Assembly (NCBI GenBank): GCA_016342285.1 | Contig: JAEINQ010000002.1 | Span: forward strand, 126,001 to 190,000 | Source of the DNA: Desulfobacterales bacterium | GTDB lineage: Bacteria; Desulfobacterota; Desulfobacteria; Desulfobacterales; JAEINQ01 | Reading direction: 5' to 3' | Length of the DNA stretch: 64,000 nucleotides | Part shown: positions 8,706-16,375 of the stretch, piece after piece | Numbering within the stretch: position 1 is the first letter of the stretch | Layout: each line of letters begins with the position of its first letter | Made by a program: the position numbers and the translations under genes | Notes under the pieces: generated by a model | Seen by the model: only the letters and a program-made list of their open reading frames with translations | Told to the model about the DNA's origin: nothing | Database searches by the model: none

Positions 8706-8845
8706 GTTTCCAATCCAAAATGTGAATTTTTGTCCAAGGTCAAGTCAATCAAGCTATTGCGCGGAGGCTTAGCCGGCTACGCCGCACAAGCGATGGCGCT
8801 GATTGACGCAGAGATTGGGCAAAAAGGCCATTTATGGCTGGAAAC
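8706..8845 (-). repeat. ~140-bp element with terminal inverted repeats, copy 1
   Basis: Bounded by imperfect inverted repeats of about 29 bases (GTTTCCAATCC... and the complement of ...GGCTGGAAAC). It has a GC-rich internal palindrome (GGCTTAGCCGGCTACGCC region). It matches copies at 20255-20360 and 54080-54221. Read on the minus strand it begins at the TAG stop of the GspH-like gene. Confidence 0.88.
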
Positions 8846-9390
8846 TAGTTAACGTTAACCTTGCCGGTCATAGCATCCACGGTGATCGACCGCTGCAGAT
8901 CGCCCAGGGCAAGGGTCACGGTCGGGTCTGTTTCCGCCACATGGCCGTCCGGATAAAAGACGATGAACATGTCCGTCGGCGCATCGATGATGTCAACGCC
9001 TTGATATTCGGCCCGTTCATCAAAATCGACGGCATACCTGGCCCGGCTGATCGGGTGATAGACGATCCCCTGGGAGCTGACCGGGGGGGCATCGTCCAGG
9101 TGATTGACCGTTTCGTCCTTGAACCGGAGATCACCCACCTGGAAGCTGTTGTCGCTTTCCTTGATTCCGACATAAAAGGCCCGTCCATATTGGGAGGCCA
9201 GGCCGCGGGCGTATTCCAGGCTGTCGGCCATCTGCCGGGCCGCCGCACTGAGTCTGGCCTCGTTTAGGGCCGATGACATGGCCGGCACGGCAACCATGGC
9301 CAGGATGCCCACGATCAGCAGGGTGATCAGCAGGTCGGCCAGGCAAAAGCCGGCCGGTTGCCCCCTGCCTGGGATCCGCGGATACGACAT
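8845..9390 (-). CDS. GspH/FimT-like minor pseudopilin
   Basis: Protein of 181 residues from the ATG at 9390, which has an AGGAGG-like site upstream; a TTG at 9435 is less likely. The prepilin motif is GQPAG/FCLADLLITLLIVG, with Asp instead of Glu at +5, an unusual change at the residue that pairs with the N-terminus of the neighbouring subunit. The pattern SAAARQMADSLEYARGLA that follows the helix is typical of GspH/FimT. Its stop codon abuts the repeat at 8706-8845. The gene order G-H-I-J supports the call. Confidence 0.87.
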   Translation of the reverse strand: MSYPRIPGRGQPAGFCLADLLITLLIVGILAMVAVPAMSSALNEARLSAAARQMADSLEYARGLASQYGRAFYVGIKESDNSFQVGDLRFKDETVNHLDDAPPVSSQGIVYHPISRARYAVDFDERAEYQGVDIIDAPTDMFIVFYPDGHVAETDPTVTLALGDLQRSITVDAMTGKVNVN

Positions 9391-9450
9391 GCCATCCTCC
9401 CCGCCTCCTGAGCCGGCGGTTTCCGGCCCGGTCAACCGGTTACACCGGGG

Positions 9451-9987
9451 CTACAGGCTGGCATGCACCGTGCCGTCGGTGGTGCCGTTGTCGTTGGGCA
9501 GCAGGATCCCGGTCTTGACGTAGAACTTCCAGGACGTGGTTCCGTCGGCCGCCTTGGTGGTGATGTCGGCTGTCAGGATGTCGCAGAGCACATCGCTGTC
9601 AATGTCGAACGGGTTGGTGGGCAACGCCCCCCCCTTGATGTAGGGGCCGTATTTGTAGGTGTTGTCCTTGGTCGTCTGCACCGCGCCGTTGATGTCGGTG
9701 TACTGGGTGAGCTGCTCCACGAAAGCGGTGGCCGAGGCCAGCGCCGTGGGGTTGGCGGCCCCGGCATTGTCCTTGGCGCCCGGGTAGGTCTGGTTGTGCT
9801 GGGCGTAATAGAGTTCCGCGGCGTTTCGCAGGGCGCTCAGGTTGGTCTGGAGCGTCTTGAGCTTGGTGTCTTCGGTGGAGACGGCCACCTGGGGCACCAC
9901 GATCATGGCCAGGATGCCCAGCACGATCACGACGATGAGCATTTCCACCAATGTAAAACCCGATTGATCTTTCCATTTTTTGTGCAT
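9451..9987 (-). CDS. GspG-like major pseudopilin
   Basis: Protein of 178 residues from the ATG at 9987, preceded by GAGGAG. The short leader MHKKWKDQSG is followed by the cleavage site G/FTLVEMLIVVIVLGILA, with Glu at +5. The helix runs into LQTNLSALRNAAELYYAQHNQTYPG, the standard GspG arrangement. Being the first pilin and the one closest to the family consensus, it is inferred to be the main fibre subunit. It is longer than classical GspG (about 140), with extra residues near the C-terminus. Confidence 0.92.
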   Translation of the reverse strand: MHKKWKDQSGFTLVEMLIVVIVLGILAMIVVPQVAVSTEDTKLKTLQTNLSALRNAAELYYAQHNQTYPGAKDNAGAANPTALASATAFVEQLTQYTDINGAVQTTKDNTYKYGPYIKGGALPTNPFDIDSDVLCDILTADITTKAADGTTSWKFYVKTGILLPNDNGTTDGTVHASL

Positions 9988-10127
9988 TGTTATCTCCTCT
10001 GTCCGATATCGCGGACCATCCTTCGGTTTCCGATCCCTGGGCGCGGCAGTCGATGACATTTTCCATCGATATTGCTATCGGCCTTTTCACCCATGGCTTT
10101 AATTGTTTTTTAATTTGTGGATGGAAA

Positions 10128-11261
10128 CTAATGAATGGCAGCGGCAAGCTTGAACATGGGCAGAATCACCGAGGCCACGATGGTGCCCACCACTGCCCCG
10201 AGGCCGACCAGGGCCACCGGTTCGACCAGTTTGGACGCCTTGAGCAGGTCCTGCTCGGTCTCCGCTTCGTAAAAATCGGCCAGGCGCAGCATGACCCGGG
10301 CCAGGTTCCCGGTCTCTTCGCCGGTGGCAATCATCTGGCGCACCGAAGCGAGCACATAGGGAAACCGCATGAACGGCTGGACCAGTTTCCCGCCCTGAGA
10401 GATGTGGTCGATAATTTTATCAATAAATTCAATGTAGTAAATGTTGCTGTAAATGGTGCGGGTGACCTCCAGGGCCTTGAGCAGCGGCACCCGGCTCTCC
10501 ATCAAATGGCCCAGGGTGCGCAGCAACTGGGCCGTGTAGATCTTGTTGGTAAGCCGCTTTAACCCCGGTGCTTCCACCAGAAAACGATGCCACATCCGCC
10601 GGCCCGGTGCGCTTTGGAATGCCGTGCGTCCGGCCAACGCCAGGCTGGCGGCACCCAGCGCCCAGATCCACCCGTACTGGCGCAGGGAGGCACTCAGGGC
10701 CAGCATGATCTTGGTGGTCAGCGGCAGGATGCTCTCCCGGCCGGCAAAGACCAGAAGGAATTTGGGCAGGATGCCCACCAGCACGAAGATCACCACGCCC
10801 GTGGCCAGCAGGCACAAAAACGCCGGGTAGGTCAGGGTTGCCTTGACCTGGCTGATCAGGGCCTGGCGTTTTTCCAACATGCCCACCAGGCGGTCGAGGA
10901 TGGTCTGCAGAAAACCGCCGGTTTCGCCAGCCTGAACCATACTGACGTATAAGGCGTTGAAATACCGGGGATGGCGGCGCAGGGCATCGGAGAGTGAGCG
11001 GCCCTCTTCGATGTCGGTCAGGACGGATTGGAGCACGGCCCGAAATGCCGGGTTTGAGGTCTGCCGCACCAGGGCTTCGATGGCCTGGGCCAGAGGGGTG
11101 CCGACCTCCAGCATCAGCGCCAGTTGGGAGGAAAAAAAGATTTTCTCCCGGGCATCGATCCCCTTACGGAAAACCGGCTGCCCAAGCCAGGCCAAGGGTT
11201 TTTTCTTTTCGGCCGCGGGTCGGATCGCCGCCGGTTTGGGTGTTTCCATACGGATGGCCAT
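10128..11261 (-). CDS. GspF/PilC-like inner-membrane platform protein
   Basis: Protein of 377 residues with two T2SF domains (about 40-165 and 240-365). Each carries the family pattern, the first including GTPLAQAIEAL and VQAGETGGFL, the second ESRVPLLKALEV and IATGEETGNL. Membrane segments lie near 145-175, 200-215 and 350-372. It anchors the ATPase and feeds pseudopilins into the fibre. The ATG at 11261 follows a 230-base gap after the ATPase gene; that gap contains short imperfect repeats of TTTAGGCA and no gene. Confidence 0.93.
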   Translation of the reverse strand: MAIRMETPKPAAIRPAAEKKKPLAWLGQPVFRKGIDAREKIFFSSQLALMLEVGTPLAQAIEALVRQTSNPAFRAVLQSVLTDIEEGRSLSDALRRHPRYFNALYVSMVQAGETGGFLQTILDRLVGMLEKRQALISQVKATLTYPAFLCLLATGVVIFVLVGILPKFLLVFAGRESILPLTTKIMLALSASLRQYGWIWALGAASLALAGRTAFQSAPGRRMWHRFLVEAPGLKRLTNKIYTAQLLRTLGHLMESRVPLLKALEVTRTIYSNIYYIEFIDKIIDHISQGGKLVQPFMRFPYVLASVRQMIATGEETGNLARVMLRLADFYEAETEQDLLKASKLVEPVALVGLGAVVGTIVASVILPMFKLAAAIH

Positions 11262-11491
11262 GGTGGTTACCGAACTCCCTATGATGACGCTGAAATTTGA
11301 TGCACTCGCTTCGCTCCGGCTCTTTTTAAGCTAAGATATGGCAGAATTCCTTAATTCTTGTCCGCTGGTTTTTAGCGGATTAGGCACTTTAGGCATTTTA
11401 GGCACTTCGAACTTCAAGCATCTAAAGACAGCCCCTTCCAAATATATATTCGCAGCTAAAACCCAACACCGAACCACCCCCCCTCCCCGGC

Positions 11492-13201
11492 CTACCCATC
11501 CATCGAGATCCGCCGGATTTCTTCGATGGTGGTCAGCCCCGCCAGGACTTTTTCGCGGCCATCCCGGGCCAGGGGACGAAAGCCGCTTTTGCCCAGGTAT
11601 TGCCTCAGGGCATCGCTGGACGGGGACTCCAGGATCAGGGCCTGGAGGTCGTCGTCCATGGCCAGTATTTCATGCAGACTGGCCCGTCCGCGGTATCCCG
11701 AATCATAACACCCGCCGCAACCCTTGCCGTGAACCAGCCGGCGCTTGTCGTTCTCATCCAGGCCGAGTTCAAGCAGGACGCTCTTGGAGGGATAGTATCC
11801 GGTTTTGCATTCCGGGCAGATGCAGCGGACCAGGCGTTGGGCCATGGCGGCCAGCAGCGCCGAGGCGATCATGTACGGTTCCACCCGCATGTCCAGCATG
11901 CGCGCGATGGCGCTGGGGCTGTCGTTGGTATGCATGGTGGACAGCACCAGGTGGCCGGTCAACGATGCCTGGATGGCGATTTCAGCGGTTTCCCGGTCGC
12001 GAATTTCGCCCACCAGCAATATGTCCGGGTCCTGGCGCAGCGCATGTTTGAGGAATTTGGCAAAACTCAGACCGATGCCTTCATTCACCTGATTCTGGTT
12101 CACCCCGTTGAGCTGGTATTCCACCGGGTCCTCGATGGTGACGATGTTCTTTTCAGGGGAGTTGAGCATGGTGATGGCGGCATACAAGGTGGTGGTCTTG
12201 CCGCTGCCGGTGGGGCCGCAGACCTGAATCAAACCGTGGGGCTGGCGCAGCAGGGATTTGAACCGCTTCAGGGTGCCCGCCTCGAATCCGAGTCGGTTGA
12301 TATCCAGAATGACCTTGCGCTGGTCCAGGATCCGGATCACCACCTTTTCGCCGTGGATGCCCGGCATGGACGAAAACCGCAGGTCCACCGCATGGCCGTC
12401 GGCGTTGACCTGGATTCGACCGTCCTGGGGCATGCGCCGTTCGGCGATATCCAGATTGGCCATGACCTTCAGGCGCGACACCACGGCCGGGTGCATGTCG
12501 ATTTTGGGGGCCATCATTTCATAGAGAATCCCGTCGATGCGGATGCGGACCTGAAAGCGGTCTTTCATGGGTTCCAGGTGAATGTCGCTGGCGCCGTCGC
12601 GGACGGCTTTGAGCAAAATACTGTGGGTCAGGTTGATGACCGGGCTCCCCTCGGCCAGGGAGGCGAGTTCGCTGACCGCCCGATCATCGCGGGTTTTGAC
12701 GATTTCCAGGTTTGCCTCATCCAGGGTGGTCATGACTTCTTCGATATCCACATCCCGGGTGTAGGCGGTTTCGATGGCCGCGAGAATGTCTTCGTCCCGG
12801 CAGACCACCGGCTGCACGTCTTTTCCGGTGATCTTGGTGATTTCATCGAACACGAACAGGGCGTCCGGATCGGCGGTGGCCAGGGTCAGTATGCCATTGA
12901 CGCAGAACATGGGGACCACTTTATAGCGCAGGGCCAGTTCCTTGGGCAGGACATGCACGACGGACGGATCCACCAGGCCCTTGCGCAGCCAGACATGGGG
13001 GATGCCCATCTGCTCGGCCAGGGCCGGGATCAGTTCCTCTTCGGTAAGGAGCTGCTCCTGAATCAGGATCTGCCCCAGCGGCTTGCCCACCTGCTTTTGA
13101 AGTCGCAGCATTCGGGTCATGTCATCGGGGGTAACCCGCCCCTGGGCAACCAGCAGCTCTCCCAGCCTTCGGCGTTTGGTCGGAAAGAAAGGATTTTTCA
13201 T
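11492..13201 (-). CDS. GspE/PilB-like assembly ATPase
   Basis: Cytoplasmic hexameric ATPase that drives fibre assembly, 569 residues. An N-terminal MshEN/GspE-N domain covers about 10-150. Walker A is GPTGSGKTTT (329-338), the Walker B region is DILLVGEI (392-399), and conserved His motifs are in LSTMHTNDS (about 420-428). A Zn-binding tetracysteine is formed by CICPEC (460-465) and a CGGC pair near 490-500. The tetracysteine marks the assembly ATPases GspE/PilB rather than the retraction ATPase PilT; no PilT-like gene is in the window. The start overlaps the STAS gene by 4 bases. Confidence 0.95.
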   Translation of the reverse strand: MKNPFFPTKRRRLGELLVAQGRVTPDDMTRMLRLQKQVGKPLGQILIQEQLLTEEELIPALAEQMGIPHVWLRKGLVDPSVVHVLPKELALRYKVVPMFCVNGILTLATADPDALFVFDEITKITGKDVQPVVCRDEDILAAIETAYTRDVDIEEVMTTLDEANLEIVKTRDDRAVSELASLAEGSPVINLTHSILLKAVRDGASDIHLEPMKDRFQVRIRIDGILYEMMAPKIDMHPAVVSRLKVMANLDIAERRMPQDGRIQVNADGHAVDLRFSSMPGIHGEKVVIRILDQRKVILDINRLGFEAGTLKRFKSLLRQPHGLIQVCGPTGSGKTTTLYAAITMLNSPEKNIVTIEDPVEYQLNGVNQNQVNEGIGLSFAKFLKHALRQDPDILLVGEIRDRETAEIAIQASLTGHLVLSTMHTNDSPSAIARMLDMRVEPYMIASALLAAMAQRLVRCICPECKTGYYPSKSVLLELGLDENDKRRLVHGKGCGGCYDSGYRGRASLHEILAMDDDLQALILESPSSDALRQYLGKSGFRPLARDGREKVLAGLTTIEEIRRISMDG

Positions 13202-13563
13202 AAACTGTCTTTCACCGCTCCGTGCAGGTCATCATAGACCTGAAGCACGTTGATCAGCCGCGTGGCCATCAGAATGTCCCGGCACAGGTCGTTGAGGCCG
13301 ACCAGTTTTAGATGTCTCCCTTTGGATTTGACGTCGTTGTCCAATTCAATCAGCCATTCCAGACCTTTGCTGTCCATGAACGGGACCGCCTTGAGGTCCA
13401 GAATCAGATGGGAGCTGTTTTTTTCCAAAAGGCTTTTAAAAACCGATTCAAAATGGCCGCAATTGGCTTGGATCAGTGGCATCCGCGGGCTGACCACCTC
13501 ATGGTTGCCGATTCGGGCCCGATGAATGGGTTCGAAATCTGTTTCTGACGACTGGGGTGACAT
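13198..13563 (-). CDS. STAS-domain protein, anti-sigma-factor-antagonist-like
   Basis: About 121 residues from the ATG at 13563, which has AAAGGA nine bases upstream; an ATG at 13590 has none. A STAS domain covers most of the protein, with the conserved segment LILDLKAVPFMDSKGL, where the Ser of DSKG matches the phosphorylated Ser of SpoIIAA-type proteins. The expected kinase and phosphatase partners are not in the window. It lies between the histidine kinase and the GspE-like ATPase and overlaps the latter, so a role in controlling the pilus machine is likely but inferred. Confidence 0.8.
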   Translation of the reverse strand: MSPQSSETDFEPIHRARIGNHEVVSPRMPLIQANCGHFESVFKSLLEKNSSHLILDLKAVPFMDSKGLEWLIELDNDVKSKGRHLKLVGLNDLCRDILMATRLINVLQVYDDLHGAVKDSL

Positions 13564-13641
13564 GGGTTGAGTCCTTTTGTTTGGCCGCATGGATCATGGA
13601 CCAAGGGGTTCCCATACCGGGCCTTGTTGACCCGATGGGTT

Positions 13642-15471
13642 TCAGGTTCTTTCGAGGCGATAGGTTTCCTTGGGCAAAACAATGCTGAAATGGGACCCTT
13701 TGCCTATCTGGCTTTGAACTTTGATGTCACCGTCATGCAGTCGCACGATTTCGGCGGCGATGGCCAACCCCAGTCCGCTGCCCGCCTGGTTGGTGATATT
13801 GGCGTCCTGGGACCGGTAGAATTTATCAAAAACCCGTGACAAGTCCTCTTCTGAGATGCCGTAGCCGGTGTCGGTGACATCGATGTACACCCGCTCCCCC
13901 TGCTCGCCGATGCCGAAGGTGACGCTGCCACCCTGGGGCGTGTATTTGACGGCATTGCCGATGATGTTGATGACCGCGGCCTTTATCATCTCTTTGTCGG
14001 CGTTGAGATAGGGGAAGTTGTCCGGCGGCTGCCGGATGATACGGATGTTCTTTTCGGCAGCCTGGCCTTCAACGGCTTGCAGGCAGCCGTCAAAAAGCCA
14101 GTCACTGCGCATCATGTCTTTGGCAACGGTCAGGCTGCCCATTTCCATTTTTGAAATATTGAGCAGGTTCCTGACCAGGTCGGTCAGCCGGTCGGTCTGT
14201 TCGTTGATGGTGTTGCAGAACTCCTTTTGCATCTCGGTGTCCGAGACCTCGCCGTCCATGAGCATTTCGCTGTAGGATTTGATATTGGTCAGCGGTGTCA
14301 GGAGTTCATGGGCTACGTGGGCGACAAATTCCTGTTTGGCATTTTCGGCCAGCCTCTGCCCGGTGATGTTTTTAAAGGTGACCATCCGTCCGGTGGGCGT
14401 TCCGTCATCGTCCACCAGGTAAAGCGCGCTGACTTGAAAAAGCTCGTCCGGTGCCAGGTCATCGAGAGACATTTCGCCCTGGCGTACGGTTCGTGATGAA
14501 TCCAGGCCTTCGGTGCGGGTCAAAAACTTGACCAGAGGCGGTTGGGTGAAGGTTTGGTCCATGGGGCGGTCGATGACATCGGTCCGGTCCGTTTTGAGCA
14601 GGTAGAGCATGAAGCGGTTGATCATGCAGATGTTGTCTTGAACGTCGGTGACGATGATGCCGAAATTGATGGCATCGAAGATCCGTTCGACCTGTTGCTT
14701 TTCATAGGTCGATACATCGAGTCGGGCGGCCAGGAAGAGCTTGTCATTTTCAAGTTGGGACAGCCGCCCCTTGATCTGGCCCAGGGCTTTGTGCATGTCG
14801 GTCAGCATGGGCTCAACCCGTCTTGGGGTGCCCGCCGAAAGGTCTTTTGTACTCGGTTCCAGGCATGTGTTCACAAAGGTCTTTTGCAGATGTTTCAACG
14901 GATTGAGGGACAGGGCCACCCCAAAATAGCTCAGGGATGCCGCGGCCATCATGAACAGGGCGATAAGACCCAACTGACTCAGCCGGGTCAGCGAAAAAAT
15001 TCGGACCTCAGCCCCCTTCAGGCCGAGTCGAACGGTGCCGACCCGGGTGCCGCCGTCCATGATCGGCCTTGAAAACTCCCAGACCCGCGACGTCGACGCC
15101 TCCAGATCAATGGCCTGCATGGTCATTCCCATGGTGTAGACCGACCGGGTGCTGACTTCCTGGGGGATTTGCGCGGCCAGGTTGCCCGGGATCATGGAGA
15201 CCAGGGGCTTGTTGTCCTGGTCGTGGACGAGAAAGTAGACCAGGTTGTCGTAAGGTGCATACTGGGCGAGGGTGCGCAGGAAAAAATCGCGCTTTTTGGA
15301 CTGGTAGTCCTCCATGGGATAGAGCGCCAGCAGCGAAATCAGGTAATTGCCCTGGCTGACCAGATTTTGGTGCCCATGCCTTTTTTCCTGTCGGATCTGG
15401 TGAAAGGTCAATGTCATGCTGACCAGGAGGAAAAGCATTGCCAGCGTTATGGCTATTCTGGATGATCGCAT
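13642..15471 (-). CDS. Membrane sensor histidine kinase with PAS domain
   Basis: Protein of 609 residues. Membrane helices at about 7-24 and 162-187 enclose a periplasmic sensor domain of about 135 residues. A HAMP-like linker and coiled coil (about 190-255) and a PAS domain (about 258-370) follow. HisKA has the phospho-acceptor in FVAHVAHELLTPLTNIKSY (His388). The HATPase domain shows the N box (NIIGNAVKYTPQGG), DTGYGIS and GSGLGLAIA. No response regulator is adjacent. It lies upstream of the STAS and pilus genes in the same direction and probably senses a surface or envelope signal for them; that is inference. Confidence 0.92.
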   Translation of the reverse strand: MRSSRIAITLAMLFLLVSMTLTFHQIRQEKRHGHQNLVSQGNYLISLLALYPMEDYQSKKRDFFLRTLAQYAPYDNLVYFLVHDQDNKPLVSMIPGNLAAQIPQEVSTRSVYTMGMTMQAIDLEASTSRVWEFSRPIMDGGTRVGTVRLGLKGAEVRIFSLTRLSQLGLIALFMMAAASLSYFGVALSLNPLKHLQKTFVNTCLEPSTKDLSAGTPRRVEPMLTDMHKALGQIKGRLSQLENDKLFLAARLDVSTYEKQQVERIFDAINFGIIVTDVQDNICMINRFMLYLLKTDRTDVIDRPMDQTFTQPPLVKFLTRTEGLDSSRTVRQGEMSLDDLAPDELFQVSALYLVDDDGTPTGRMVTFKNITGQRLAENAKQEFVAHVAHELLTPLTNIKSYSEMLMDGEVSDTEMQKEFCNTINEQTDRLTDLVRNLLNISKMEMGSLTVAKDMMRSDWLFDGCLQAVEGQAAEKNIRIIRQPPDNFPYLNADKEMIKAAVINIIGNAVKYTPQGGSVTFGIGEQGERVYIDVTDTGYGISEEDLSRVFDKFYRSQDANITNQAGSGLGLAIAAEIVRLHDGDIKVQSQIGKGSHFSIVLPKETYRLERT

Positions 15472-15562
15472 GATATCAACCTTTGCGCCTGACCCTGATG
15501 GGCGCCGTTTTTATGTTTGCCGACGGGTTTCCGGTCGGCGGACGGGCGATTCGGATAACGGT

Positions 15563-16108
15563 TCACGGCCGGCCCGCCTCTTTTGTCCCGGCAGGTACCG
15601 AAGGTGCTCCAAACGCAGACGGTCCCTGTCCGGTCGGGCTCGTCAGTTGCCGGACCCATGTGAGAAAATCGGCGTCACCCAGCCGGTTCGGGTCTGCCGT
15701 CAATTTTTCCATCCACGCCCGCAATTGCAAAATATTCTGATTCCGACGCGCCAGCCCCTCGATGCCTTGCTGAAGGCGGGCCATCTCCTTGTCTGCCCGG
15801 GTCATCGGCATTGCATCGCCCACGACAACACGGGACGCAGTCGGCGTCCCGCAAATCGGTGACTCCGGCGCCGGGCGATGGTTGGGCGGTACCATCGATG
15901 CAATGTTGCTCATCTGCATCACGCCGGCCTCGTCGTGCCACACCCAGGTCGTTTCGGCATATCCCGGGCCTGTGCCGGCCAGCACTCCGACAACCACTGC
16001 CGTCCAGAGGGCGAGGGTCCGCGGGCGCAATACGGGAAAAATCAAAAATTTTATGCCGTCGAACAATTTTTCACCTTGCGTCGGCTTGGATCGTAAGCCG
16101 TCAGCCAT
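15563..16108 (-). CDS. Small exported protein with DUF4124-like segment
   Basis: Protein of 181 residues. A membrane helix or signal sequence lies near 33-50, ending in an AET site. A DUF4124-like strand motif follows (TWVWHDEAGVMQMSNIA), as in small envelope proteins of many proteobacteria. The rest is helical with a charged stretch (about 105-150). No catalytic residues are recognised. It is the first minus-strand gene before the histidine kinase and may start that transcription unit. The start is uncertain, as no clear ribosome site precedes the ATG. Confidence 0.6.
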   Translation of the reverse strand: MADGLRSKPTQGEKLFDGIKFLIFPVLRPRTLALWTAVVVGVLAGTGPGYAETTWVWHDEAGVMQMSNIASMVPPNHRPAPESPICGTPTASRVVVGDAMPMTRADKEMARLQQGIEGLARRNQNILQLRAWMEKLTADPNRLGDADFLTWVRQLTSPTGQGPSAFGAPSVPAGTKEAGRP

Positions 16109-16375
16109 CCGGGCAAAAAAATCGCTGAGCAGGAATGACCGTCTTTATCGCCAATCCCTCGGTGATGTTATCGGCCTTGATATGGGAAACTTTAACCGAA
16201 CGCATGATGCGGTCAGCGGTTGGCGCGCTGAACCCGGGATGAGCGTCCGGGTTAAAAACCCTTATTGTAAAAAACGACCGAAAATTGTATCGCCCCATGA
16301 ATCGAAACGGGATCATTCGATCCTTGCGGCCGGAATCGCCAGTGGAATTATATCGTTGTGGAGTGATTGAATATA

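Noticed and set aside
8706..8845. Integron attC site
   Set aside because: Palindromic with TIR-like ends but no GTTRRRY/RYYYAAC core pair and no integrase or cassette array.
11600..13237. Long plus-strand open frame opposite the GspE-like gene
   Set aside because: Shadow of a high-GC gene; the minus-strand frame has all ATPase motifs.
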